A stretch of DNA of 64,000 nt from Quillaja saponaria (lineage: Eukaryota; Streptophyta; Magnoliopsida; Fabales; Quillajaceae), in NCBI GenBank assembly GCA_029379385.1, contig CM055618.1:16903071-16967070 (forward strand), given 5' to 3'. Positions 11,779 to 23,561 of the stretch are shown piece after piece (the stretch's first letter is position 1; each line of letters opens with the position of its first letter). The notes under the pieces are model-generated. The model worked only from the letters and a program-made list of their open reading frames with translations, searched no databases and was not told the origin of the DNA. Both the position numbers and the translations under genes were made by a program.

Positions 11779-14700
11779 AAACAGGAGCTTATCTTTACAC
11801 TAATTGAAATTTTCCACACTTACTGAAGAGGAAATAGAACAGCATCAGGTCGGAACTTGTATCTTTCTGGAGGATTTCCACAGTACAAAACACAAGGGAT
11901 TTGACAAGAACTTAACGTGCTCAGCAGTTTGTTACAATTCAGTCAGGCTGTTGCTGTTAAATTTGTATAAAAAATGAGAAATCCCCGTGCATGTGGGAAG
12001 TTTTGTGATATAATCTTATAGAAGAAATGTTTTAACTTTTTGGTGCTTAGGTTTGGTGTGACAACTTTTTCAATTCCATATGCCAATTGCTTTCATGAAT
12101 TGAATTTCAAGCATGTCCCACTTTCCTAATCAATTTCTTTTGAAGGTTATATTCTTTTTAGGAATTAAGTGATTCTGCTTTAAGAAAGCCCAGATTCCAG
12201 AACAGGAACAGAAAGATCTGAAAGACCAAGTTGATCCCCAACCACATGTCCCATTCATCTCTAATTCTACACGTCTTCTCAGATCCCATCCAGAACTTCA
12301 TAGATTGTGATGAAAGCCAGATTACGAATTTTGCGTGGAACTTGGCTAAATTTTCTAGTTCAGTTTCTTTCCTTTCCTAGTATATATTAATTTCCACTTT
12401 TTTCAAGAAAAAGAATAAAGGAGAAGGAACCTATTTATATAACCTATAAGGAAAATGTTTGGGATTCCTTATCATGATTCATATACCTGCCCCTACTACA
12501 AGTCCAAAGGTGGGAACTGGCCCCTGAAGAGACAATTCATGAGGAACAAAAGTTAAGTTCTACAATAAGACTTAACAACTCAAGAGCCTCAAACATCATT
12601 TTCACAGCCTTCGTTTTGCTTCAACAGGCCAGCTGCCATTGCATTTTACCTTGGAGCTAGCAAAGGATTCCTCACACAGGAGCCTGACTCCAAGTCTCCA
12701 ACTGTGAGGCAGATTAGGCTTTGAGACAGAAAATGGGAGCAAAATAAAGTATATTACGCTTTTGCAGGTGAGAGAGAGGCTGAAACATGGATCACTAACC
12801 AGCTCAAGGCTTAGTTGGGACCATACAAATTATGCCCACAAGACAAGAGACCACCTTTATGGTGCATCAGACTGAAATTCAAACCCATATAAATTTTAGC
12901 ACGTACCCTAATTCCAAGACAAACCCTAATGCAAGGAAATCTGTTTTGGATGCATGCTTGTTCATTGCTTTATATATGAATCCCTTTTTCTTTTCCGTCA
13001 GTCTCCCTCTTCTCTGTCTATAATTTGAAGAAACTATGGAATAGTCCATAACCCAATAAAGTTTCAATCCACAAGTTTGAGCACCAAGCAAACTTGGAAT
13101 TTTGGGCTACGTATAGAGACATGCATGCCTGGACTGTTAATGCCCGTGAGGTGTTTGTTTTGTATGACCCTGAAAATCAATGGAACAATCACCAGCAAGG
13201 CGGCTATAAATACAAGGTGTTGTTTTTCTACCTTCTTTATTTGATTTATCTGAATTTGCATCATATAATTTTCATTTTTTTTTGTCAAACATTAACCATT
13301 AATTAACGTCTGCATGCATGGTATAAATTAATGATAATTAAGTACCCTAAGTTTGTACGCAGAAAACGATCGATCATTAGCAGAATCAAACTCTTTTGCT
13401 TTTTCGAGGAAGGCAAAAACAGTTAAAATAGCTAGAAAATTCTCTTCCAACTTTTTTAATTAAGCAGTTGGATTCACCCTAGGAAGAATAAGAATCCAAG
13501 AAAGGTGGATGTTTTATTTTAGGGGAGAAAAAAAACCTAACATGTTGACATGGTCATCTTCCTCCACATCTCTGGTAAAGTAGTATCAATAATTCGGGCA
13601 TCAGGAAAGGAAGAAAATCTTTACATTCTAATTCCCTTTGGGCTCCATTTGCCCCCAACATGGCAACATATATGGAAGTCTTTTCTTGGGAAAGATAGAC
13701 CCACATCACATAGTACTACTATTCAACTTGCTCTAATTAGGGTTAGGAATAACACTTTCCATCTCCCAAGTTTTTTATAGGTAGATATAAATAAAAAATG
13801 AATCATATTAGCTAGGTCAAGGTTAGCAGTAAGATTAAAGCAGCAAAAGGGGATTATTTGTGGCCGACTAGCTATTTTTGCTTAGATTACAAACTTGCAT
13901 AGACAAACTGCAAAATAGTTGCACCGAATGATGTTTCTGTGACACAAAGACTATGGCAATCATGAATATGCATGCAACTACTTGAATCAAATACTAGATG
14001 AACAACTTTCCATACACAGATTTGAAGAAATTGTGATTGTACATATACACCTGGCTTGAAAGTAATATCCTCATGAGGAGAAAAAAAATAAAATTTAAAT
14101 AAGATGAAATTAATGTTCTTATATGCACACAAAGATGATTAATTGAATACACAATATATATCTTAACAATTAATATCCTTCTATATAGTAGATGAATGCT
14201 TATATATGCTAACTAACCATTTACCTTAAAAATACACACACGGACAAACCAAGGAAGATATCCGCTCTTCACCTCCTAGGTGAACAAATTGAAGTTCAAA
14301 TCAGCCATGCGCATGCAGTACTCAACTAGATTTCTGAAGAGATGTTTATGTAGGGCATCTAAGTTTATGCAACTTTATACATGTTGATATCATGCATTAC
14401 AAGATTCTAGAGCCATGAGCCATGAGCCATGAGCCATAAGATCTAATTATTTTTACTAAAAATTCCATAAGTTGGTTTATTATAAGGAATTTTCTTCTGA
14501 CTTATATTACTTGGCTGGCACTTTAAATTCCTTCCGAATACACTAATGATATACTATCTTGATGTCATACAAAACCGTACGCATAAGAAAACTAAGAAGC
14601 CATTGTCATCAGAAAACGAGTTCTTTTCCCTTGGGAATTGAAAACTTTGAAGGGGACATTAATGCAAGGAAGATATGTATGAGTAATGAGAGAACATGTT

Positions 14701-15546
14701 TTGGGTCAGATGGGTTATGTATAATTTCATGACATTTTCCTTTTATGTTTCCACGTTCTCCAAAATCTAAACTTTCCTTGATTTAAACAACACCAGAATG
14801 ACAAGCAATATTGCCCATTTTATCATCGAAGTCACCTCTACACAAATTTCATTGAATTGAGATAGGGAAAAGTAATTTGCAGTATCACATGGAGGAGAGA
14901 GAGAGTGAGATCAGAAGGAAATAGGGAAAGATATTTTTTCACCTTTTGGACTTGAATGCTCATGCATAAGCATGGCTGGACCGTCCATACCGGAATATGA
15001 AGAAGTTCTAGTTATAGTTTGTCCAAACAAAAACGAAACCATTATTTTCTCTGGCAAGCATATTGGTAAACAGGGAGGGAAAAAGCAACTTCTAAGTTGA
15101 AAACTAACCAGAAAGCGAGTTGAAATTCAACCCAAATGAGACATATACCCATAGGAGAAAAACCAAAAATATAACTAATTAAAAAAATAGAAGAAGAGAC
15201 ACATAATTAGATTAGACTAGACTAGAACTACATGTCTACATGTCCATTATCTCGTACAAAGAAAAAACTGAACACCTTAATTAGATTTCAAGGAGAAAGA
15301 AGAATAATTAAAACAAGCATTGAGCTTCGCGCAAAAACTAACATCTTCAGCATTTTCTCTCAGCTCTCCTTTCTTTTCTTTTGAACATTCTTTCTTGCTT
15401 CTACTTCAATGGGCTTGTCAAATTTAGTACTAATAATACAAGTCTACAACATTATCAAATACTATTGAAAGACAAAGTTGGTGACTGATGATGATAGAGA
15501 GAAGAATGTGGCTTCCAAATTTTATTTTTTTTGTAGTATTTGTTTT
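11779..15546. other. NERD1 to STY1 intergenic region (convergent 3' ends)
   Basis: About 3.8 kb of AT-rich DNA between the stops of two convergent genes. It must contain both 3' UTRs. The triplicated ATGAGCC motif near 14410-14435 is the only local repeat noted. No convincing exon, RNA gene or transposon was found. A short open stretch near 12630-12720 looks peptide-like but has no start or recognised family. Confidence 0.45.
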
Positions 15547-17065
15547 TCAAGATCTTGGGTGTGGGAAGAATTGCGTACCGGCCATGAATGTGCTAAGCGG
15601 AGCTGGATATAAAGAAGAATGGTCAATAAGTGCACCAGCAGATGAAACCCCGGCACCACCACCAGCACCAGCACTTGGACTTGTAGCTAAAGTAGATGTT
15701 CTGGTGGGGTCAGCAGCAATGAGGTTAAGCGGTTGAACAACTCCTCCACCACCACCAGAGGAGCTCTCACCGACCGTGTAATTACTGTCAGGGCCATAGT
15801 CATATAGAATTCCTTTGAAAACATGGCCTCCAATGTTCACAGCCGTTTGATAAGCGTATTGGTCGTCGGTGTCTTCAATGGAGCTAACACGGACACAGCG
15901 AAACACCGCAGGAGAGCTCACCTCAGCCGGAAAGTTCCCAAGCTTTAAACCTATACACACAACGAAACAAAAACCCAGTATATTAGTTGCACAAATTGTC
16001 ATACACAGAAAGAGAGACTCGGAGAATGTGTGTGACACTGTATGTATGAGTGTGAGCGTGAGAGTGTTGGAGAGAAAGAGAGGGAAGGAGCAAAAAAGTG
16101 ATCAGAGAAAAATGAGAAAAACACTTTCGTCTCTGTCCATGTATTCGTCGGGCTTGCTAAATAACAGTATTTTGGAAAAGAAAAAGCTGATGGAGGATTA
16201 GATTACTATGGTGGATTTTCTGTCTATCACTCATAGCTAGTCACACGCAATTGATATGGCCCTTTTGTTTGTTTGGGCAGACTTCCAAAATCCTCTTACT
16301 GTATCTTTTCAGAGTATTTTCCTCTCTTCAATCAACCAAAACTGTGACTAGTGAATATTACAACAAGACAAAATAATACACACACATTTCTGTACCTGAA
16401 GGGTCAGTGAGCAAACGGGTAGTAGTAGTAGTGCAGGCAAGAGCTGAAGTGCTTGGATTATTACTAGTATTAATTTCTCTCTGCCTTTTGGGATTCTCTC
16501 CGAGAAGCTGAAGTTTTTGTTGTTGTAAACCGGCTACTTGTTGGTGACGCTCACGTCGTTTAGAAGCTGGAACCCAAGTGCTTTTGACATGGGTTTGGCA
16601 CTCATACCCTCGGCTTTTACAGCAAGTTCTACAACGCATGTGAATACAATCTTTCTTTGCTTGGTTCCCACAATCTTGACAGCTTATTCCGACGCTTCCT
16701 CCTCCTCCACTTGACGTCATCATCGTGAACGCCGATCTCGACGATGACTGATCATCGGAGACGTTGATTGAGCTTCTACTTGGTCCCACACCTAAGGCAG
16801 CTGCTGAGGAGTAAAGATCTTGTTGTGGATTTGGATGATGATGATGATGCTGTTGTTGGAGAACTGAACGAGGTTGGAGGGGGAGTTGGTCCTGTGGTTG
16901 CCATAGTTCGAAACCACCTCTGTACGATGGAATATCTTCGTTGTTCTTGTACCAAAACAAATTTTCTGGAGGAGGAATTTCAATTGGTGGATTGTTAATG
17001 TTTTCTCTCGTTCCTCTTTCTCCTCCTCCTCCTCCTCCACCGCCTAATGAGAAAAACCCAGCCAT
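15547..17065 (-). CDS. STY1: STY1-like SHI/SRS-family RING-type zinc-finger transcription factor
   Basis: Two exons, complement of 15547-15950 and 16396-17065, give 357 residues. The start at 17065 gives [15 protein letters not shown], the usual family start; another ATG 21 bases upstream is in frame but less likely. The RING-like zinc finger reads [26 protein letters not shown] (about residues 130-162), followed by [19 protein letters not shown]. Exon 2 carries the IGGH domain ([28 protein letters not shown]) and ends [14 protein letters not shown], nearly as in Arabidopsis STY1 (AT3G51060). The family activates YUCCA auxin-synthesis genes and shapes gynoecium, stamen and leaf. A poly-His run and Gly runs come from trinucleotide repeats. 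The gene is intact; the intron is 445 bp. Confidence 0.93.
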
Positions 17066-17900
17066 CTTTTCCCTACCTCTAAACATGACCCAGACCTCAA
17101 TTGTGACTGAAAATCCATATCAGTAGCAAGATCGCTCTTTTGGCTTTAAATTTGACAAAGCCAGAATTACCCAAAAATTGGAACAACTTATTAGAAGTAG
17201 AACTACAACTTTCTGTTGAATTTAATATTCTGGGTGTTGTCTTGGGCTTTGAATGCGTGGGTTAGGAACAGATAAGAGAAGAAGACCAAAAAAAAGGAAA
17301 AGAAATCAGCTTCTCTTCTCTGGGTTCTTTGTAACTTGGGGTTTCCTTTGAAAATTCTTGTCTCTTTGGTTTCTGTGTTGTAAGTATCTGTTTGTAATTT
17401 TTGTTGTCAAAGAGCGTGTTGGTGTTTGCTGCAACTGTGTTGTCGTTGATAAAATGGGCAACTGCGGCAGCTAATTGGTTAAGGACAATCGTCGAACACT
17501 GTAGGGGCAGCGTTAATCACGGTTTGAATTCCTTTCCTCTCCACTTCACAGCATTTTCAAGCATTAATTAAAGACACAAGAATGGCAGAATTACAGCTCT
17601 TTCTGCAACGCCGCCATAGTCATACTCTCTCTGCTCTACTGCCACTCCAATTAAGTCTCCGACCCCATTTCCTTTGCCAGATTTCTCGCAGTTGATGAGC
17701 TTTTAGTTCTGTACTGAGCTGAGCTGAGCAGTTCCCCTTTGTGTCTGTGTCTGTATCTGTATCTGCTGTAGTAGCACAAAACAAAACAAAACAAAACAAA
17801 ACAAAAACACTCTCTCTTTATCTCTCTATGACTCTATCTCTCTATCTCTCAATCTCTCAGTCTAAATTCTCTCTAAATGGTATGGATCTCATGATCTCAT
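17066..17900 (-). promoter_or_regulatory. Likely long leader/promoter of the STY1-like gene
   Basis: Directly upstream of the STY1-like start. It holds a run of ACAAA repeats near 17778-17806 and TCTC-rich tracts to about 17870, which on the gene strand read as GA-rich and TTTGT-rich sequence. GA/CT-rich leaders are common in developmental regulators of plants. The transcription start cannot be placed. Confidence 0.4.
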
Positions 17901-20900
17901 CTGGAATGCAATGATCAAACAGCTGATTAAGTATTCGCATGCTTATCCAACGGCTTATTACATGCCACGTGTCAAAAGAATCAGCTTTTTCCCTTCTTGG
18001 ACCTTTATGGCGGAAAACCCGCTTGCTTTTTAGGAAATTAACAAAAATAATAAATACATTATCTTCTCTTTACTCTTTTTCTTTTTTTGAAAAAGATTTT
18101 TTAACCAATATTTTAAATATATATTTTTACGCATAAAAATATTATAATATTTATAAATTAATATTAGTTAATAACTAAATTATTTATTTAAAAAAATTAA
18201 ATATTTAAAAATTATATTTATTATATTTATCTTTTCAAATCAGACCTTTATTTTATACGATTTTTTTTTTTTAACAAAAAATTAAATCTCGAGTTGTCTC
18301 ACTCTTTTGTAGCACAAAATTCCTTGCACCCGATTTAGACGCTTTATTTTTTTTCCAAGAGTGTAGCTGTAAAGCATGGGAACATTTTGGTAACTTGACC
18401 TATGATCCAATTACTAATTTCTTAATGCTAAAGTCTATTTGTTTACTAGGTAAAGAGATTTGGGATGGTGAGATCTACCTATGATCCAATTACTCTTTTT
18501 TTCCTAATAATATGATCCAATTACTATAAAATAAAAATAAAAATTATGAATCATGGGATCTCGATATAACATAATATAATATATACGTACGGAAGAATTC
18601 TATAAGATGAATAATAATGATTAAATAATAAAATTACGAATATTTTTTAATTAATTGATGAAAAAATTGTAGGGTGGGGTTGACTGTTTGTAAGAGGGTA
18701 ATATTGTCTATTAGTATGTGTTAATGTGTTATTAAAGTTATTTTATTAAGTATTAATTGAAAAGTGTGAAGCAGTGATGATTAATGAATATAGGGAGGGT
18801 CCAGACTCCGCCGGCCTGCAACACCGGCGCATGAGGCCTATGACAGGGATTTCGAGTCGTACGAGTTTTATGGAAAAGGTTGTTATGGCACCAACAATCA
18901 CATGTTACATGTAATAGGTTGTATATCTTCTAAAAAATTATTTCGTGAAAAATAAAAAAGTAATAAAATTTGATTTTTTTTTTTTAATATTCCAAAAATA
19001 ATACGAACATTTGGTATTGTTGGTTATGCAGTCTACAGCCTCAATGATAAGCATTTTGTTTTATACATTGGTCACGTGGATTAAGGTGGACTAATAGTTA
19101 AGTGGCACGTGGAATAACTGTATCTTAATTATGGGTAAATGTTCCCCGTCTTGACCGTAACAGGGCGGGTGCGATGGAACTGGTTGGTAGAGTTTGGAAT
19201 AATTAAGTCTGACCCGATTCTATCAAGTTGAATATATAAAAATTTAAATAAAATATTTTAAAGTCAAAAAATCAGGTGAATTCATCTATCAAAAATTTGA
19301 AAAAACTCATTGAGAGCTGGTCATGTCGAGCTTTGGAATGGTTGGGAATAGAATGGTCCTCCGTACAAGTAGATATTCTGAAACAGAGTGGTGGACTAAT
19401 TAACGGAATTACTCAGTTCTAGGTCTCGTTCAGATTAGTGTCATAGTCATTAATGGTAGATGCATGCATGGCTTGTAACAAGATCACTTTCATTTCATAG
19501 ACTATGAGAATTAATAACTACGTACAACTGTTGCTTACTCATTAATATATACACGATTTTGCTAAGGTCCCAACATGTAATGGGATTTTATAAATATCTG
19601 TTACGGTAATTAATTATAATTTAATATTATTACTATATAAATTATTATTATATAAATTTTTTAATTTTAACAAACATATTTATTACATAATAATATACGA
19701 ATATCAGTTAAAAAAATTCATATATATATATATATAATGTTTGGCCATTTCTCTTTTAGATAAAAAATTAAATCAAAATTTTTAAAAAAAAATGCAAAAC
19801 ATAATCCCGAATAATTCGTGTTTATAATCTGTAACAGATTTTAGAAAGAAAGTAACATGCAACCAGCAAAGTTTGTATTTACATAAGCAAACTGATCAAT
19901 GATTCAATATGCAGAAATAGTAAAGTACTTGATTATCAATTTTCAGTTATGGATGACTTTCAGAGTTAATTAGTTCATTTGTAAGGTGCCAAATATGTAC
20001 AATCCCTACTATTGAATACGTCAGTAGTTTATTAATCACGTCTTTTTCTGTGAATTCAAAATAAAAAATGCAAATGAAATTCACGACCAAAAATTTTAAT
20101 TACTTAAAATATTATTTGTTTAACTGATAAATTTTATTTGATAGTATATTAAAAATCTAGAATCGAATACCACCGTCACCAGTTGAAACGGATGGTTTAT
20201 TATATAGAGAGAGAGCTACCTCATAAGCCAGTTGGCTTCCTATGAACCCAGCAAAAAAATAATAGAAAAAAATTCGAAGGAATAGAAATTTCTTCACATC
20301 TATACGATAAAAGATGAATAATTATAATTAATGAAAGAGAAATCTAAACAAATAAGGATTAGGGTGATAACGAGCTAAGATAACACATAAATAATTTGTG
20401 AATTATTTATTAAAGATTTAGATCGAGTTTGTCTTGTTTTCTAAATTAATGAATTGATATTAAATTTTATTTTAATGTTAGTCTATTCAAATATAGATTC
20501 ATAAACTTAGATGCAAATTTTTTTGTAATTATTAAATATATATTTTTATTATGTATACGTAAAACCTAACCTAAGTAAGCCATCCCATTAAAGAGATAAG
20601 TGATTAGTGACATAATTAGTTGGAGTTGAGGTAACTATTTTTATTTTTTGGTTTTAGCAGTCAGATCTATTAAGATTAATTTATTACATCCCAATTAAAT
20701 ATATTTTCTGTCTGATAAAAGATTAACCAATATATGAGGAGTTTACTTTCCTCCCAAAATGAAATTCAAACTCAAAAATGAAAGAAATGATTATATATTT
20801 TTTATAATCATGTCAATTTTCTTAATATTTTTAAAATGACTAGATAACGCGTATATTTATTAACTTACTCTAATATAGAGGTTGTAAAGTCAGTAAAAAT

Positions 20901-22637
20901 AATTTGTTGTCATAGGTGAGAAAATAAGTGAATAATGTGAGTGGAAGTCCCAATAATTGTCGTCCTTGGGCGGCTGCACGAGTGATTGGTTTTTTGTTTG
21001 TCTCTCGTTCTCGAGCCTTGTGTTCGTTCCCGTGCTGTGCTTCAGTACTACCTTATGGATGGATCATGGTATCCATAAAGGTTTTTCCTGATAAATCGAC
21101 TTCCTTCATAAAAAAATTTATACACAAATGTTTTATATTTCTTTATATTTAAATACTAAATTTAAAAATATCATATATTACAAATATAATTTAATAATAA
21201 TTAGTAACAAACTTTAGTACTAATGTACAATTTATATCTAATTATAATATAATTTGCGAATGTGCTCTTTTACTAATTAGGAACAGAAGCTAATTATTAA
21301 ATTTTGTTATTTAATTTCTCCAATCTTAGCTGTTAAGAGTATTTTTTCTTATTTAATAATTATAAGATGGTGTGAACTCAATTTAAGCGTAACCGAATTA
21401 ATCAATTCTAGAGTCTTATAAAAAGTAAATTATAAAAATTAAAACCATGACTTGAGAATTTCCAACTTATAAAGTCAAGCCAGTGTCATGGCAATAAATG
21501 GAGCCAAGGGGAGCAGTGACAGTAACAGCTGAACAGGCATGTGACTTGGAGAAGAAAGAAAGGAATTTTATTTATTCATCATCCACAAAGTCAAAAATTA
21601 TGCCCTAAAGATTTTCCTTCCTCTCTCTCTCTCTCTCTCTCACTCTCACTCACTCACTCGCTCACTCACTCTCTCACCCTCTCACTCTCAGTCTCTCTCA
21701 CTGCCTGTACAGTTGTTTGCATGCAGCTGGTTCCAAACAAATTAAATTTCACACATGCCTTTCTGGCTTCTGCCAATACGATTCATTTCACAAAAAAAAA
21801 AAAGAAAAAAAAAAAACGATGAATTACTTATTTCTAGGTCAGAGAAAGAAACATAATCACAAGCACTCAATTGTGGGCCATGCCCAGGCCCAGGCCCAGA
21901 CCCCACCATTCCTCGTCTTATATCATAAAAAATTCTTCACATATGTATATGTATGTACTATGTTGTATATATGTTGCATGTAGGACCATCTAAATTTGCC
22001 TTTGTTTTCATTTTCTCTACTTCAAGTCAACGTTGCCTACTAATATATATTATCTAATAAGTGAATTATATAATCTAGTATCTATTTATTATTGTATAAT
22101 CATATTAATAAATAACTTCTTTTTTAATTGTTAATTAATAAATTAATAATCACATTTATCATATCTTGCACGTGATAGTGGTGCATTTTATTTATTATTT
22201 ATTTTTTTTGTTAATGAAGGTAGAATATCAGATAATATTGTTGAAGGATTTTGGTTTGGAGAGGATAAAATCTCTTAATATTATGTTTGATTAGCCTATT
22301 ATTTTATCATATCAATTAACAATTGATAGGCTCGTTCAATATGCCACAGACACGAGATTTGTTTATTGATTGATAATGAGAATGAGTTGGATATTATACA
22401 AGAACGATAATGACTATTAATTAATTATGTGTTTTATTAAATAATTTATATAATTGACTAATTGTTTAATAGTTATTTTTTATCTATTTTTGTGTTCAGG
22501 TTTGTCCACTGAAATATACCTCCACTAATTACATTCTCGATTCAGTAAAAAATAATCTATCCAAGTAGACTGATATTTTTTTCTTTATCAAAAAGATTTG
22601 AACCAAAGATAATCAATGAAGAAATCACATCTACTTT
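17901..22637. other. AT-rich intergenic region
   Basis: About 4.7 kb of highly AT-rich sequence with no supported gene. It contains three copies of TATGATCCAATTACT at about 18400, 18480 and 18511, and a CT/CACT-rich microsatellite at about 21618-21702. A GC-richer patch near 18800-18850 forms a short hairpin. Confidence 0.5.
21618..21702 (+). repeat. CT/CACT-rich microsatellite
   Basis: A compound run of CTCT and CACTCACT units about 85 bp long, in intergenic DNA. Short open frames across it are low-complexity artefacts. Confidence 0.8.
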
Positions 22638-23561
22638 TGAAAAAAACTTACATAAAATGACTCTACCACTTGCGGCAACATAATAAATCACTGTCATGTG
22701 TTTAAATAAACAATGTCAGCAATACAGTCAACATGAATTAACCAAATACTAAAATTAACTAACCCAACCCTACGGTATATTAATTAATTTCATTAACCAC
22801 CCATCAATCTCTCCTATAATCTCTCTTATTAAACTATTATTATTTTTCTGATGACCCTTCTCTTTATTCTCAGATTTGACTCTCTCTTTTCATTATCTCT
22901 ATTGGTTTCTCTCTCTACCCATCCCACCACCTCAACGAACCCTATTATTGTCACTGATCACCGTCACTACTCTACTAAAATATTTTATTAAAATATCACT
23001 ACTGAAATATCATTATCAAATTCAAATTTTATTGTGAAAATATTAATTAATTTATACTCACACAAAAATAAAAAATATATAATAAGACCAATTATAATCA
23101 CTAATTTTTATTTTTTTCAAATCATATGAACATGTTTTTGAGTTATGTTATTTTATTGAATCATCAATTAATTTGTTATTATGATTTGTAAGCCACTCAT
23201 TAGAGAATGCGGACTACGATTTGTGGTTAATGACTATGAAATTATCTGATATTGTGGGATGGGTGGAGAATGATATGGTGGGATGGGTGGAGAAGAAGTG
23301 GGATGGAGATGGTGAGAAGAGAGAAGAATGGGAGAGAGAAAAAATAAATAATTTAATATTAGAGAGATTATAGGAAAGATTGGTGGGTGATTAATAAGAT
23401 TAATTATTTTATTGTAAGGTTAGGTCAATCACTTGGTTAGTTAATTTTAGTATTGGATTAACTTAATTAACTACAATGCCGATTTATTTAAATATAGGAC
23501 AGTGATTTATTGAGTTATTACAAAAATAATATAATAAAGTCATTCTAAATAAGTTTTCTCC
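22638..23561. mobile_element. Non-autonomous transposon with ~300-bp inverted repeats (MITE/fold-back type)
   Basis: The left arm (about 22638-22960) matches the reverse complement of the right arm (about 23230-23561). Shared landmarks in the same order are AACTTAC/AACTTATT..AATGACT, AATAAATCACTGTC, TACTAAAATTAACTAACC, CACCCATCAATCT/CACCCACCAATCT, CCTATAATCTCTCT and CTACCCATCCCACC. The arms differ by perhaps 20-25 percent, so the copy is old. The central 270 bp has no transposase-like frame. Flanking sequence (CTACTTTTG left, CTCCTTTTTG right) could be a decayed target duplication but is not convincing. The long inverted repeats suggest a Mutator-like origin. Confidence 0.75.

Noticed and set aside
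12625..12725. Peptide-like stretch reading PAAIAFYLGASKGFL
   Set aside because: It has no start codon, no supporting exon on either side and no recognised family.
15488..16201. Open frames on the plus strand opposite the STY1-like gene
   Set aside because: They are shadows of a strongly conserved minus-strand gene with Gly/Ser-rich codons. They lack family matches and splice context.
18795..18880. GC-rich hairpin in AT-rich DNA (GCCGG..CCGGC)
   Set aside because: The stem is only about five bases and there is no sign of a structured RNA or organellar insertion.
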